Position numbers and translations under genes: made by a program. 64,000 bases of DNA, from the NCBI RefSeq assembly GCF_014654365.1, contig NZ_BNAY01000003.1, forward strand, positions 868,001-932,000. Reading direction: 5' to 3'. The notes beneath the pieces are model-generated. The model did no database searches, was not told the origin of the DNA, and saw only the letters and a program-made list of their open reading frames with translations. Below are positions 17,856 to 27,442 of this stretch, in pieces. Positions within the stretch are counted from its first letter, which is position 1; each line of letters opens with the position of its first letter. The stretch comes from Amycolatopsis oliviviridis. GTDB taxonomy: Bacteria > Actinomycetota > Actinomycetes > Mycobacteriales > Pseudonocardiaceae.

Positions 17856-20800
17856 ACCCCTGCCCTCCCCGGACGCCGCGGGGCGGCGCGTCGGGCGGTG
17901 CCGCGGGCGACACCCGCGCCGACCGCCTCGTCGGCCCCTTCGGCCGGTTTGCGGTCGAGGGCCTCGGCGAGTGCCCTCGCGGACGGATACCGGAACATGT
18001 CGACCAGCGACAGCCCGTTGTCCCGCTGTTCGAGCAGCCGGGCCCTGGCCACCACCACGAGCAGCGAGTTCCCGCCGAGCTCGAAGAAGCTGTCGTCCAC
18101 GCCCACCCGGTCCACGCCGAGCACCTCCCGCCACACGTCGGTGACCAGCCGCTCGGTCGCGTTCGTCGGCGGCGCGTACTCGGTGGTGCTCTCGGGCCGC
18201 GCGTCCGACAGGTCGGGCAGCGCCCGGCGGTCGACCTTCTTGTTCGGGGTCAACGGAATCGCGTCGATGGCGTGGAAGGCGCCGGGCACCATGTAGGCGG
18301 GCAGCCGCGTGGCGAGGAACGACCGCAGTTCGGCACCGGTCGCCCGCTGCCCGGACTCCGGGACGTAGTAGCCGACGATCCGTTGTTCCGCGCCGGAGCC
18401 CCGGATGACGGCGACCGCCGACCGGACCCCCGCGTGTTCGCCCAGCGCCGTCTCGATCTCGCCGAGCTCGATCCGGTGACCGTGCAGCTTCACCTGGTCG
18501 TCGAGCCTGCCGAGGAACTCGAGCCCGCCGCCTGCCGTCCAGCGGGCGAGGTCGCCGGTCCGGTAGACCCGGGCGCCCGGCTTCTGGCCGAACGGATCGG
18601 GCTGGAAGCGTTCGGCGGTCACCTCGGTGCGGTTGAGGTAACCGCGGACGACGCCGTCCCCGCCGAGCAACAGTTCCCCGGGTACGCCCGCCGGGCACAG
18701 CCGGTCGTCGCGATCGACCACGTAGGCCCGGACGTTCGCCAGCGGCCGCCCGATGGACACCGGGCCACCGCCGGGCCGGATCCGGGACGTCGTCGCCCAG
18801 ACCGCGGCCTCGGTCGGCCCGTACATGTTGTGCACCGTGCCGCCGACGGCGTCGGCGAGCTCACCTGCCAGGTCGGTGGGAAGCGCCTCGCCACCCACCA
18901 GCAACCGGCTGAGCCGGGGCAGTTCGGCACGCGCTTCCCGATCCGCCAGCAGCGCGCGGGCCAGTGACGGCGTGCACTGCAGATGCGTCACCTCTTGCTC
19001 GCGCAGCTGCTCGGCGATCGGCTCCTCGTCGTCCGCGAGCGCGGCGTGCCGCCGCTCTTCGCTGATCTCCCGGACGGTCGTCAGCTGAGGCAGGGCTTCG
19101 AGCGCCGCCTTTTCGTCGACGCCGAAGTCGATCAGGCAGGCGACCTCGTCGACCCCGGCGGCCTTCATCCGGTCCACCATGTCGGCGCAGACCTCGGGGG
19201 TGCCGAGCAGGCTCGCGGTGGCGAAGAAGCGGTCGAAGGCCCGGTCGACCAGCTCCCGCAGTTCCTTGGGGGACAACGCCTTGAAGTCCTCGGCGCTCCC
19301 GGTGGTGGCGCCGAGCGAGGCGATCAGGTCGAAGGAGGTCTCCAGGTACCGGCTCATCGGCTCCCGGACCAGCTCCCGCACCTCGTCGAGGTCCTGGCCG
19401 ACGAACGTGTGGACCATGACCGCCACATGGCCGTCCCCGGGTCCGTGCCCGTATTCGCGCCAGCTCTCGCGATACAGCGCGATCTTCTCGGCCAGCTCCT
19501 CCAGGTTGTGCCCGAGGAGATGGGTGAGCACCCCGGTGCCCGCCTCGCCCGCCATCCGGAAGGTCTCCGGATGTTTGGCGCTGGTCAGCCACACCGGCAG
19601 CTCCGGCTGGACGGGCCGGGGGAACACGCCGACCTCGACGTCGGCGCCGACACCGTTGCGGCGTAGCACTTTCTCGCCGCTCCACAGCTGCCGGACCTCC
19701 GCGAGACCGTCCATCATCAGCTGCTTGCGCTTCTCGAAATTGTCCGGTGCGAGCGCGAAATCGTTGGCGTGCCAACCGGAAGCGAGGGAGATCCCGGCCC
19801 GGCCCGCCGAAAGGTTGTCCACGACGGACCATTCCTCGGCCACCCGCAACGGATCGTGCAACGGCAGCACCACACTGCCCGCGCGTACCTGGACCCGTTC
19901 GGTGATCGCGGCGACGGCCGCCGCCATCACCGACGGGTTCGGGTACAGCCCGCCGAACCGGTGGAAGTGCCGTTCGGGAGTCCACACGGCCGTGAAACCG
20001 TTGCGGTCGGCGAATTTCGCGCCGTCGAGCAGCAGCCGGTAGCGATCGTCGGAGGTGGCTTCCGAGTCGCTGCCGAAGTAGAGCAGGCTGAAGTCGATCG
20101 GGCGGGTGCGGGCCTCGGCGACCGCGGCCGATTCCGCGGCGACCGAGGCCGACGCCAGCGGCGGCTCGCCTCGGAGCACGACACGGTGGCCGTGCGTCAG
20201 CGCCCACAGCAGCTCGACCACGGAGATGTCGAAGGAAACACTCGTCACCGCGAGCCAGGTGCTCGGCTCGTCGGCGCCGAAGACGTCGTTCATCCCGGCG
20301 AAGAGGTTGACCACGTTCCGGTGGGTGACCATGACGCCCTTGGGCCGCCCGGTGGACCCGGACGTGTAGATCACGTACGCCAGGTTGTCGGCCGTGGCCG
20401 ACGGCGGCGTGTCTTCGGGCAGGTCGCCCGGCTCCCCGGTCAGCTCGGGCACCACGACCTGGGCGGCGCCGAGCCGTCCCGCGGCCGCGGCGGACCGGGA
20501 GTCCGCCACGACCAGCCGCACCCCGGCGTCACCGACCATGAAGGCCAGCCGGTCACGCGGATATCCGGGATCCAGCGGGAGATACGCCGCGCCCGCCTTG
20601 AGAATTCCCAGCAGGGTGACCATCAGCAGGGAAGTGCGGCCGAGGTGGACGCCGACCGGCTCGTCCGGTGTCACGCCGAGCCGGCGCAACCTTCCGGCGA
20701 ACCGCTCGGCGAGCCGGTCGAGCTCGCGGTAGGTCAGGGTGGCGTCGGAGGCGACGACGGCGACCGCGTCGGGCGTCGCGGCCACCCGCTCCGCCAGCAG

Positions 20801-22210
20801 CTCGTGCACCAGAGCGTCGGGGATCCCGGCCTCGGCACCGGACTGCCAGCCGGTCAAGGTGGCGACCTCGGCCGCCGGCAGCACCGCGAGTTCGTCCACG
20901 GGCCGGTCCGGGGCGTCCGCGGCGGCGGTCACGACCTGGACGTAGCGCTCGGCGATCCGCTCGGCGGTCGCGGCCTCGAACAGGTCCGTGCTGTATTCCA
21001 GCCGTCCGGTGACGCCGGCCGGGGTCCGCGCGAGACTCAGCGTGAGGTCGAACCTCGCCGTGCCGGTGTCGCCCAGCACCTGCCGCACCTGGCAGCCGTC
21101 CAGGCGAAGCCCGGCCCCTTCCTCTTCGTACCGGTAGCTGAACAGCACCTGGAACAACGGATTCTGGGCGAGGTCCCGGTCGGGATGCAGCTCTTCGACG
21201 AGCTTCTCGAACGGCAGGTCCTGGTGGGCCAGCGCGCCCTTGACCTCCGTCCACAGCCGCTGGATCAGCTCACGGAACGTCGGGCCGGACCCGAGGTCGC
21301 AGCGGAGTACCAGGGTGTTGGTGAAGAACCCGATGAGCCCGGCCAGTTCGGGCCGTTCCCGGCCGGAGACCGGGGTGCCGACCACGACCTCGTCCTCGCC
21401 GACCTGCGCCCGGAGCAGCACCGCGAAAGCGGCGAGCAGTACGCTGTAGAGCGTGACACCTTCGCTCCGGCCCAGTTCCTCGAGCCGCTCGATCGCCGAA
21501 GGCGGCAGCTCGAACGTGAGCGCTGCGCCGCGATAGCTCTGCACCGGCGGGCGGGCGTGGTCGGTGGGCAGATGCCGGGCGGGCATACCCGCCAGCCGAT
21601 CCGTCCAGTACCCCAGCAGCCGGTCGAGCTCGGGCCCGGCCAGCGTGTCCTGCTGCCAGTCGGCGAAATCCGCGTACTGCATGGGCAGGTCGGGCTCGCG
21701 CCCTTCCGTGCCGGCGAGGGCGGCCCGGTACTGGACTTCGATCTCCTTGCCGAGCATCCCGACCGACGCCGCGTCACAGGCGAGGTGGTGCAGGGTGATC
21801 AGCAGCCGGTGCCGCTGCTCGCCCAGGCGCAGCAGCCGGGCCCGGACGACCCGGCCCGCCACCAGATCGAACGGGGCGCCCGCCTCCTCGTCCGCGAGCC
21901 GGGCCACCTCGTCCGCCGACCGGCCGGGCACGGTCAGGTCGACGACGGGGATGGACACCGGCGCGGGCGGCAGGACGACCTGATGCGGCGTCCCACCGCT
22001 CGATCGGAAGGCGGTCCGCAGGATCTCGTGGCGCCGCACGACTTCGGTCAGCGCCCGTTCGAGTTCCGGATGGTGCAGCGGGCCGGTGATGTCGTAGCCG
22101 AGCGGGACGTTGTAGACCGCGCTGCCCGGCTGCAGCTGATCGAGGAACCACAGCCGCCGTTGCGCGTACGACAGCGGCGCCGCGCTGTCCTCTTCGTGGG
22201 TCCCGCTCAC
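17852..22210 (-). CDS. NRPS C-A-PCP with luciferase-like monooxygenase inserted in the A domain
   Basis: A 1452-residue module. C domain about 10-440 with HHLACDA (141-147). A domain starts near 465; A3 is YTSGSTGRPKG (615-625) and A4 is VSFDISVVELL (658-668). At about 705-1050 a flavin-dependent luciferase-like monooxygenase interrupts it (IDFSLLYFGSD, TPERHFHRFGG, SLASGWHANDF), after which the A domain resumes (THLQCTPSLAR, NMYGPTEAAVWATT). PCP near 1365-1430 has LGGNS. By-eye code DIVQLGMVWK is close to the glycine code. Myxothiazol MtaG also carries a monooxygenase between A4 and A5, where glycine is oxidised. It starts inside the stop of the upstream NRPS gene (ATGA). Confidence 0.93.
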   Translation of the reverse strand: MSGTHEEDSAAPLSYAQRRLWFLDQLQPGSAVYNVPLGYDITGPLHHPELERALTEVVRRHEILRTAFRSSGGTPHQVVLPPAPVSIPVVDLTVPGRSADEVARLADEEAGAPFDLVAGRVVRARLLRLGEQRHRLLITLHHLACDAASVGMLGKEIEVQYRAALAGTEGREPDLPMQYADFADWQQDTLAGPELDRLLGYWTDRLAGMPARHLPTDHARPPVQSYRGAALTFELPPSAIERLEELGRSEGVTLYSVLLAAFAVLLRAQVGEDEVVVGTPVSGRERPELAGLIGFFTNTLVLRCDLGSGPTFRELIQRLWTEVKGALAHQDLPFEKLVEELHPDRDLAQNPLFQVLFSYRYEEEGAGLRLDGCQVRQVLGDTGTARFDLTLSLARTPAGVTGRLEYSTDLFEAATAERIAERYVQVVTAAADAPDRPVDELAVLPAAEVATLTGWQSGAEAGIPDALVHELLAERVAATPDAVAVVASDATLTYRELDRLAERFAGRLRRLGVTPDEPVGVHLGRTSLLMVTLLGILKAGAAYLPLDPGYPRDRLAFMVGDAGVRLVVADSRSAAAAGRLGAAQVVVPELTGEPGDLPEDTPPSATADNLAYVIYTSGSTGRPKGVMVTHRNVVNLFAGMNDVFGADEPSTWLAVTSVSFDISVVELLWALTHGHRVVLRGEPPLASASVAAESAAVAEARTRPIDFSLLYFGSDSEATSDDRYRLLLDGAKFADRNGFTAVWTPERHFHRFGGLYPNPSVMAAAVAAITERVQVRAGSVVLPLHDPLRVAEEWSVVDNLSAGRAGISLASGWHANDFALAPDNFEKRKQLMMDGLAEVRQLWSGEKVLRRNGVGADVEVGVFPRPVQPELPVWLTSAKHPETFRMAGEAGTGVLTHLLGHNLEELAEKIALYRESWREYGHGPGDGHVAVMVHTFVGQDLDEVRELVREPMSRYLETSFDLIASLGATTGSAEDFKALSPKELRELVDRAFDRFFATASLLGTPEVCADMVDRMKAAGVDEVACLIDFGVDEKAALEALPQLTTVREISEERRHAALADDEEPIAEQLREQEVTHLQCTPSLARALLADREARAELPRLSRLLVGGEALPTDLAGELADAVGGTVHNMYGPTEAAVWATTSRIRPGGGPVSIGRPLANVRAYVVDRDDRLCPAGVPGELLLGGDGVVRGYLNRTEVTAERFQPDPFGQKPGARVYRTGDLARWTAGGGLEFLGRLDDQVKLHGHRIELGEIETALGEHAGVRSAVAVIRGSGAEQRIVGYYVPESGQRATGAELRSFLATRLPAYMVPGAFHAIDAIPLTPNKKVDRRALPDLSDARPESTTEYAPPTNATERLVTDVWREVLGVDRVGVDDSFFELGGNSLLVVVARARLLEQRDNGLSLVDMFRYPSARALAEALDRKPAEGADEAVGAGVARGTARRAAPRRPGRAGV

Positions 22211-25200
22211 CGCTGCACCTCGCTTTCCTGATCGAGCAGCCCCACGACCGTGCGGCGGGCACGCGGCCGGATCGGACCAGGACCGGTTCCCGGTCCCGCG
22301 GACGCGACGGCCACCGCGTCCGCCAGATTCGCCACGGTGGGCCGCTGGAGGAACAGCGCCATCGGCACCGCGACCCCGAAGGCGTCGTTCACCTGGGCGA
22401 CCAGCCGGGCCGCGAGCAGGGAATGGCCGCCGGACCGGAAGAAGTCGTCGTCGCGGCCCACCCGCCGGTCGTGGAGCAACGCCGAGGCGAGCTGCGCGAC
22501 GCGCTCTTCCGTTTCCGTCTGGGGCAGCTGTTCCGCCTCGGGCACGACCGGGGTGCTCGGTTCCAGCGCGGCCAGCGCGGCGTGATCCACCTTGCCGTGT
22601 TCGGTGAGCGGCAGTTCGGCGAGCACCGTGACCGCGTCCGGCACCATGTACACCGGCAGCCGGTCACGCAGGAACTCCAGGAGTTCCTCGCCGTCGGCGT
22701 CGCTCTGGGCGTACGCGAAGAGCGCGAGTTCGGCCCCCTCCGCGGGCGCTCGGGCGATGACCACGGCATCCCGGACCGCCGGATGTTCGCGGAGGACCAC
22801 CGCCACCTCTTCGGGTTCGATCCGGAACCCGCGGATCTTCACCTGCTCGTCCGCCCGGCCGAGGAACTCCAGTTGCCCGTCGGGCAGCCAGCGGACCAGG
22901 TCGCCGGTGCGGTAGAGGCGGGCGCCGGGCAGGCCCGCGAACCGATCGGCGGGGAAGGTCTCCGTGGTGAGCTCCGGACGGTTCACGTAACCGCGGGCCA
23001 CCGCCGTCCCGCCGAGATACAGCTCGCCGCGGACACCGGTGGGCACTCGCTGCCCTTCGGCGTCCAGCACGTGCGCCTGGACCCCGGCGATCGGCCTCCC
23101 GATCGGCGGCCGGAGCCTCGCCGGTCCCGCCGGGACGAGTCCGGCGGTCGCGACCACCGTGTTCTCCGTCGGCCCGTAGTGGTTGAACAGCCGGAACGGC
23201 AGTCCCTCCGGCGGTGCCGACGGCAACGCGTCGCCACCGGTCAGCAGCGCGCGCAACGCGGTGCCGTCGGGCCACGGCTCGGTCAGGACGGCCGCGGCGA
23301 TCGGGGTCGGCAGGAACGCCGAGGTGATCCGCTCGTCGCCGAGCCAGCGCACCAGTTCCGCCGGCGCGGCCCGGAATTTCGGCGGGACGACGCACAGCGT
23401 GGCGCCCGCCGCGAGGGTCGGCCAGATCTCCCACGTCGACGCGTCGAACCCGGGACTCGCGAACAGCGTGGTCCGGTCGCCGGGCCCGAGCTCGTACTCG
23501 GCCACGTGCCAGGCGACCAGGTTCGCGAGTCCCCGGTGTTCCAGCGCCACGCCCTTGGGCCTGCCGGTCGATCCCGACGTGTAGATGACGTACGCCAGCC
23601 GCTCCGGGGTGATCGGATCGCCGGGGTCGACCTGCCCGTCCGCGACAGGGGCTCCCAGGTCGATCACGCGCATGCCGTTGGTGGACTCCGGCAGGTGCGG
23701 CCGCATCCGCAGGGTGGTGAGGACCTTCCGCACGCCCGCGTCCCGCAGCATGAAGTCGATCCGCTCGGCCGGGTAGTCCGGGTCGACGGGCAGGTAACAG
23801 CCGCCCGCCCTGAGCACCGCGAGCTCGCCGACCACCAGCTCGACGGAGCGGTCGGCGCACACCGCGACCGGTTCCTCGGCGGCGATGCCCGCTTCTTGGA
23901 GTTCGTCGGCCAGCCCGCCGGCGCGCCGCCACAGGTCGCCGTAGGTGAGCTGTCCCTCGGGCCAGCTCACCGCGACGGCGTCCGGTCGTGTCCGTGCCTG
24001 CCGTTCGATCAGCTCGGTGACCGGCTCGGCGCCCGCCTCGCCGGGTCCGTGTGCCCAGTTTTCGAGCTGGTCCGCCTCCTCGTCCGGGAGCAGGCGCAGC
24101 GCCCCGATCCGCGTCCCCGGCCTGGCCACCGCGTCGGCGAGCAGGGTCAGGTAGTGCGTGACCATCCGGTCCATGGTGGCCTCGTCGAACAGGTCCGCCG
24201 AGTGCTCCCAGATCATCGCGAGGTCGTCGTCCTCGGCGCTGGAAGCCCGGCCGAGACGCTGCTCGGCGCGCGGGATCACGATCACGTTGAGATCGGATTT
24301 GGCCGAGCGGTTCGAGCGTTCGGTGACCCGGCCGGTGAGCCCGCCGAAGTCGATGTCCGGCACCGCGGAGTCGTGGAAGCTGAACATGACCTGGAACAGC
24401 GGGGTGCGCGACGGGTCGCGGGCCGGGTCGATCGCGTCGATCACCGCGTCCACCGGGGTGTCCGACCAGGCCAGTGTTTCGGCGACGCTCTGCCGCGCCT
24501 GCTCCAGCAGTTCGCTGAACGGCTGATCGGCCGACACCTTGGTGCGCAGGACAAGCGTGTTGACGAGCATGCCGAGCAACGGCTCCAGCTCGGGCACGTT
24601 GCGGTTCGCCGCGCCGGTGCCGACGAGCATGTCCCGCTGTCCGGTGTAGCGGTACAGCAGCGCCGCGAAACCCGCGTACATCGTGGAGAACAGCGACACC
24701 CGGTTCTCGCGGCTGAAGGACCGCAGCGCCCGGGCGAGCCCAGCCGGGATCTTGATCCGCGGCGCCCGGCCGCGGAAGGTCATCACCGGCGGCCGCGGCC
24801 GGTCGGCGGGCAGTTCCAGGGTGTCCGGGGCGCCTGCCAGCCGGGCGGTCCAGTGGTCGACGTGCGCGCGGAGCACGTCGCCGCGCATCCAGTCCCGCTG
24901 CCAGTGCGCGTAATCCGCGTACTGGACGGCCAGTTCGGGCAGCGGCGAGGGCTGCCCGGCGGCGAAGGCCGGATAAAGGGCACCAAGCTCGGTCAGGAAC
25001 ACCGAGAGCGACCATCCATCGTGGACGAAGTGGTGCTCCACGTGCAGGAAGGTGTTCTGCCCGTTTTCGTGCCGCAGCAACACCCAGCGGGCCAGTGGCG
25101 GCGCGTTCAGATCGAACGGCTGGCGCAGTTCCGCGGCGACGACGTCGTCCGCGTCCGCGGCCGGGACGTCGAGCACCTTGAACGGCGCCTTGGCCTCCGG

Positions 25201-27204
25201 CAGCGGGCGCTGGTGTCCCACGCCGTCGATCGCGACGAAGGCGGTCCGCAGGATTTCGTGCCTGCGAACGATTTCGTCCAGCGACGCGCGCAAGGCGTCG
25301 ACGTCCACCTCGCCGTTCAAGGACACCGAGGCCTGGAAGTTGTAGGCCAGGTTGCCCGGCGACAGCTGCTCGAAGAACCAGACCCGTTCCTGGGGCAGGG
25401 AAAGGGGAATCGGCCGGTCCCGATCGGCCCGCCGCACCGGCGGCGCGCTCGGCGCGACCGCGACGGGTTCCTGGCCGTCGCTTCCGGCCGAGGCGGCCCG
25501 CTGGTCGATGATCGCCGCGAGACCGGCGACGGTGGGCGCGCCGAACAGTTCGGCGACGCTCACCACGACGTCCAGCTCCGCCGCGATGTGCCCGGCCAGC
25601 TGCCCGACGAACAACGAGTTCCCGCCCAGGGCGAAGAAGTCGTCGTGCGCGCCGACCTCCGTGATGCCGAGCGACCCGGCCACGATCCCCGCCAGCGCCA
25701 CCTCGGTCGGGGTGGTGGGCGGCGCGGCGACGTCGGCGAGACCCGCCGCCGCCCGGTCGGGGGCGGGCAGCGCGGCGCGGTCGACCTTTCCGTTGGGGGT
25801 CAACGGCAACTCGGGCAACACGACGATCGCCGAGGGCACCATGTAGCCCGGCAGCCGGGCCGCGACGAACTCGACCAGCTCGGCGGTCGGGACGCCGGTG
25901 ACCACGTAGCCGACCAGGCGCGCGTCCGGGCGGCCCGAGTTTTCGACCGCCACGAAGGCGTCCCGGACACCGGGGTGCTGCTTGAGCACCGTGGCGACCT
26001 CGCCGGGTTCGATCCGGAAACCGCGGATCTTGGCCTGGTCGTCGTACCGGCCGATGTACTCGAAGACCCCGTCCGGGCGGCGCCGGACCTTGTCACCGGT
26101 GCGGTACATCCGCTGCCCGGGGACGGCGATGTCCGGCACGAACGCCGCCGCCGTACCCACCGGATCGCCCAGATATCCGCGCGCCAGGCACTCGCCCGCC
26201 AGGCACAGCTCGCCCGCTTCGCCGTCGGGAACCGGGTCGAGCCCGTCGAGCACGTAGCAGCGCACACCGTCGACCGGAACCCCGATCGGCGGCGGCACGG
26301 GCCCGCCCGGCAGGACCTCGCCCGCCGTCACCTTCACCGTGGTTTCGGTCGGCCCGTAGAGGTTGACCACCGGGAACGGCAGTCCGTCCGGCACCCCGCG
26401 CTGCATCGCCGAGCCACCGGTGTGCAGGCACCGGAGCACCGTGTGCGCGGGCCAGGTCTCGTCGAGGATGGCCTCGGCCAGCGGCGTGGGCAGGAAGGTC
26501 ACGGTGATCTGCTCGTCGGCCAGCCAGGCGGCGAGCGACGGCGGCGAGGTGCGCACCTCGGCGGGCGGGATGACCAGCGTGGCGCCCGCGGTCAGGGTGA
26601 ACCAGATGTCCTGGACGGACACGTCGAAACCGGGACTGGCCAACAAGGTCGACCGGTCGTCGCGTCGCGTTCCGTAGGTCGAGTGGTGCCAGCGCATCAG
26701 GTTGGCCAGGCTCGCGTGGGTGACCGCGACGCCCTTCGGACGGCCGGTCGAACCCGACGTGTAGATCACGTACGCCAGCGCGGCGTCGTCGACCCGGGGC
26801 GGTTCCGGAACGGTCGCCGCGGGCGGTTCTCCGGTCAGCTCGATCAGCAGGACGTCGTCGCCGAGCGGCGCCCCACCGGACACCAGCGGCGCGGTGCTGA
26901 GGACCGCGACGGCGCCGGAAAGTTCGAGCAGCTGGCGGATCCGCGCGGCCGGATGGGCCGGGTCGAGCGGCAGGTACGCCGCGCCGGCCAGCAGGACGGC
27001 CAGCTCGGCGACCACCAGTTCCGCCGAACGGTCGGCGTAGACGGCCACGACGCTGTCCTGGCCCACCCCGCGCTTCGTGAGCTCGTTCGCCAGGGCCGAC
27101 GCGTGCGCGGCGAGACTCCGATAGGTCAGCCGCCGCTCACCGTCCTGCACCGCGACCGCGTCCGGGGTTTCGACCACCTGGGTGTGGAATTCCTTCAGCA
27201 CCAT
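22207..27204 (-). CDS. NRPS A-PCP-C-A-PCP (loading plus first extension module)
   Basis: A 1665-residue synthetase without an N-terminal C domain, so the first A-PCP is a loading module. A1 about 10-510, PCP1 with LGGNS near 540, C about 630-1060 with HHFVHDG, A2 about 1075-1580, PCP2 with SGGHS near 1610. By-eye specificity codes (GrsA numbering) are DVQFHGLVKK for A1, which I cannot assign, and DAWFLGHVVK for A2, close to the leucine code DAWFLGNVVK. No epimerase or methyltransferase domain is present. It is 7 nt downstream of mbtH and overlaps the next NRPS by ATGA. Confidence 0.95.
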   Translation of the reverse strand: MVLKEFHTQVVETPDAVAVQDGERRLTYRSLAAHASALANELTKRGVGQDSVVAVYADRSAELVVAELAVLLAGAAYLPLDPAHPAARIRQLLELSGAVAVLSTAPLVSGGAPLGDDVLLIELTGEPPAATVPEPPRVDDAALAYVIYTSGSTGRPKGVAVTHASLANLMRWHHSTYGTRRDDRSTLLASPGFDVSVQDIWFTLTAGATLVIPPAEVRTSPPSLAAWLADEQITVTFLPTPLAEAILDETWPAHTVLRCLHTGGSAMQRGVPDGLPFPVVNLYGPTETTVKVTAGEVLPGGPVPPPIGVPVDGVRCYVLDGLDPVPDGEAGELCLAGECLARGYLGDPVGTAAAFVPDIAVPGQRMYRTGDKVRRRPDGVFEYIGRYDDQAKIRGFRIEPGEVATVLKQHPGVRDAFVAVENSGRPDARLVGYVVTGVPTAELVEFVAARLPGYMVPSAIVVLPELPLTPNGKVDRAALPAPDRAAAGLADVAAPPTTPTEVALAGIVAGSLGITEVGAHDDFFALGGNSLFVGQLAGHIAAELDVVVSVAELFGAPTVAGLAAIIDQRAASAGSDGQEPVAVAPSAPPVRRADRDRPIPLSLPQERVWFFEQLSPGNLAYNFQASVSLNGEVDVDALRASLDEIVRRHEILRTAFVAIDGVGHQRPLPEAKAPFKVLDVPAADADDVVAAELRQPFDLNAPPLARWVLLRHENGQNTFLHVEHHFVHDGWSLSVFLTELGALYPAFAAGQPSPLPELAVQYADYAHWQRDWMRGDVLRAHVDHWTARLAGAPDTLELPADRPRPPVMTFRGRAPRIKIPAGLARALRSFSRENRVSLFSTMYAGFAALLYRYTGQRDMLVGTGAANRNVPELEPLLGMLVNTLVLRTKVSADQPFSELLEQARQSVAETLAWSDTPVDAVIDAIDPARDPSRTPLFQVMFSFHDSAVPDIDFGGLTGRVTERSNRSAKSDLNVIVIPRAEQRLGRASSAEDDDLAMIWEHSADLFDEATMDRMVTHYLTLLADAVARPGTRIGALRLLPDEEADQLENWAHGPGEAGAEPVTELIERQARTRPDAVAVSWPEGQLTYGDLWRRAGGLADELQEAGIAAEEPVAVCADRSVELVVGELAVLRAGGCYLPVDPDYPAERIDFMLRDAGVRKVLTTLRMRPHLPESTNGMRVIDLGAPVADGQVDPGDPITPERLAYVIYTSGSTGRPKGVALEHRGLANLVAWHVAEYELGPGDRTTLFASPGFDASTWEIWPTLAAGATLCVVPPKFRAAPAELVRWLGDERITSAFLPTPIAAAVLTEPWPDGTALRALLTGGDALPSAPPEGLPFRLFNHYGPTENTVVATAGLVPAGPARLRPPIGRPIAGVQAHVLDAEGQRVPTGVRGELYLGGTAVARGYVNRPELTTETFPADRFAGLPGARLYRTGDLVRWLPDGQLEFLGRADEQVKIRGFRIEPEEVAVVLREHPAVRDAVVIARAPAEGAELALFAYAQSDADGEELLEFLRDRLPVYMVPDAVTVLAELPLTEHGKVDHAALAALEPSTPVVPEAEQLPQTETEERVAQLASALLHDRRVGRDDDFFRSGGHSLLAARLVAQVNDAFGVAVPMALFLQRPTVANLADAVAVASAGPGTGPGPIRPRARRTVVGLLDQESEVQR

Positions 27205-27211
27205 CTCGCAG

Positions 27212-27442
27212 TCATCCTTCGCCGTGAGAGTGGTTGACAGAACCGGCGGGCTCCACGGCCCGGCGCAGGCTCAGCGGGCGCATGTCCGTCCAGACCTCAC
27301 CGATGTGGGCCAGGCATTCCGCCTCGGAACCGCTGACACCGTCGCCGCGCCAGCCGAGCGGCAGGTCACGGCCGGCGGGCCAGATCGAGTACTGCTCCTC
27401 GTCGTTGAGCACGACCACATAGGACTGGGTCTCTCCGTCCAT
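27212..27442 (-). CDS. mbtH: MbtH-like NRPS accessory protein
   Basis: A 76-residue MbtH protein with the canonical NDEEQYSIWP, LPLGW and CLAHIGEVWTDMRPLSLR motifs. MbtH proteins bind A domains and help their folding and activity. It is the first gene of the minus-strand operon and precedes the A-PCP-C-A-PCP synthetase by 7 nt. The C-terminal tail after RPLSLR is longer than the minimal family core but unremarkable. Confidence 0.97.
   Translation of the reverse strand: MDGETQSYVVVLNDEEQYSIWPAGRDLPLGWRGDGVSGSEAECLAHIGEVWTDMRPLSLRRAVEPAGSVNHSHGEG

Noticed and set aside
15402..18698. PKS frame extending upstream to 18698
   Set aside because: The sequence before 17855 is out-of-frame NRPS DNA; the KS starts near the GTG that overlaps the NRPS stop, so the shorter start is used.
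19769..22231. Plus-strand frame of 820 codons
   Set aside because: Shadow of the C-A(MOx)-PCP gene, for the same reasons.
22423..27237. Plus-strand frame of about 1600 codons across the NRPS
   Set aside because: It is the antisense shadow of the A-PCP-C-A-PCP gene in GC-rich DNA; its translation is low-complexity Arg/Gly/Val-rich and matches no domain, while the minus strand shows full NRPS motifs.
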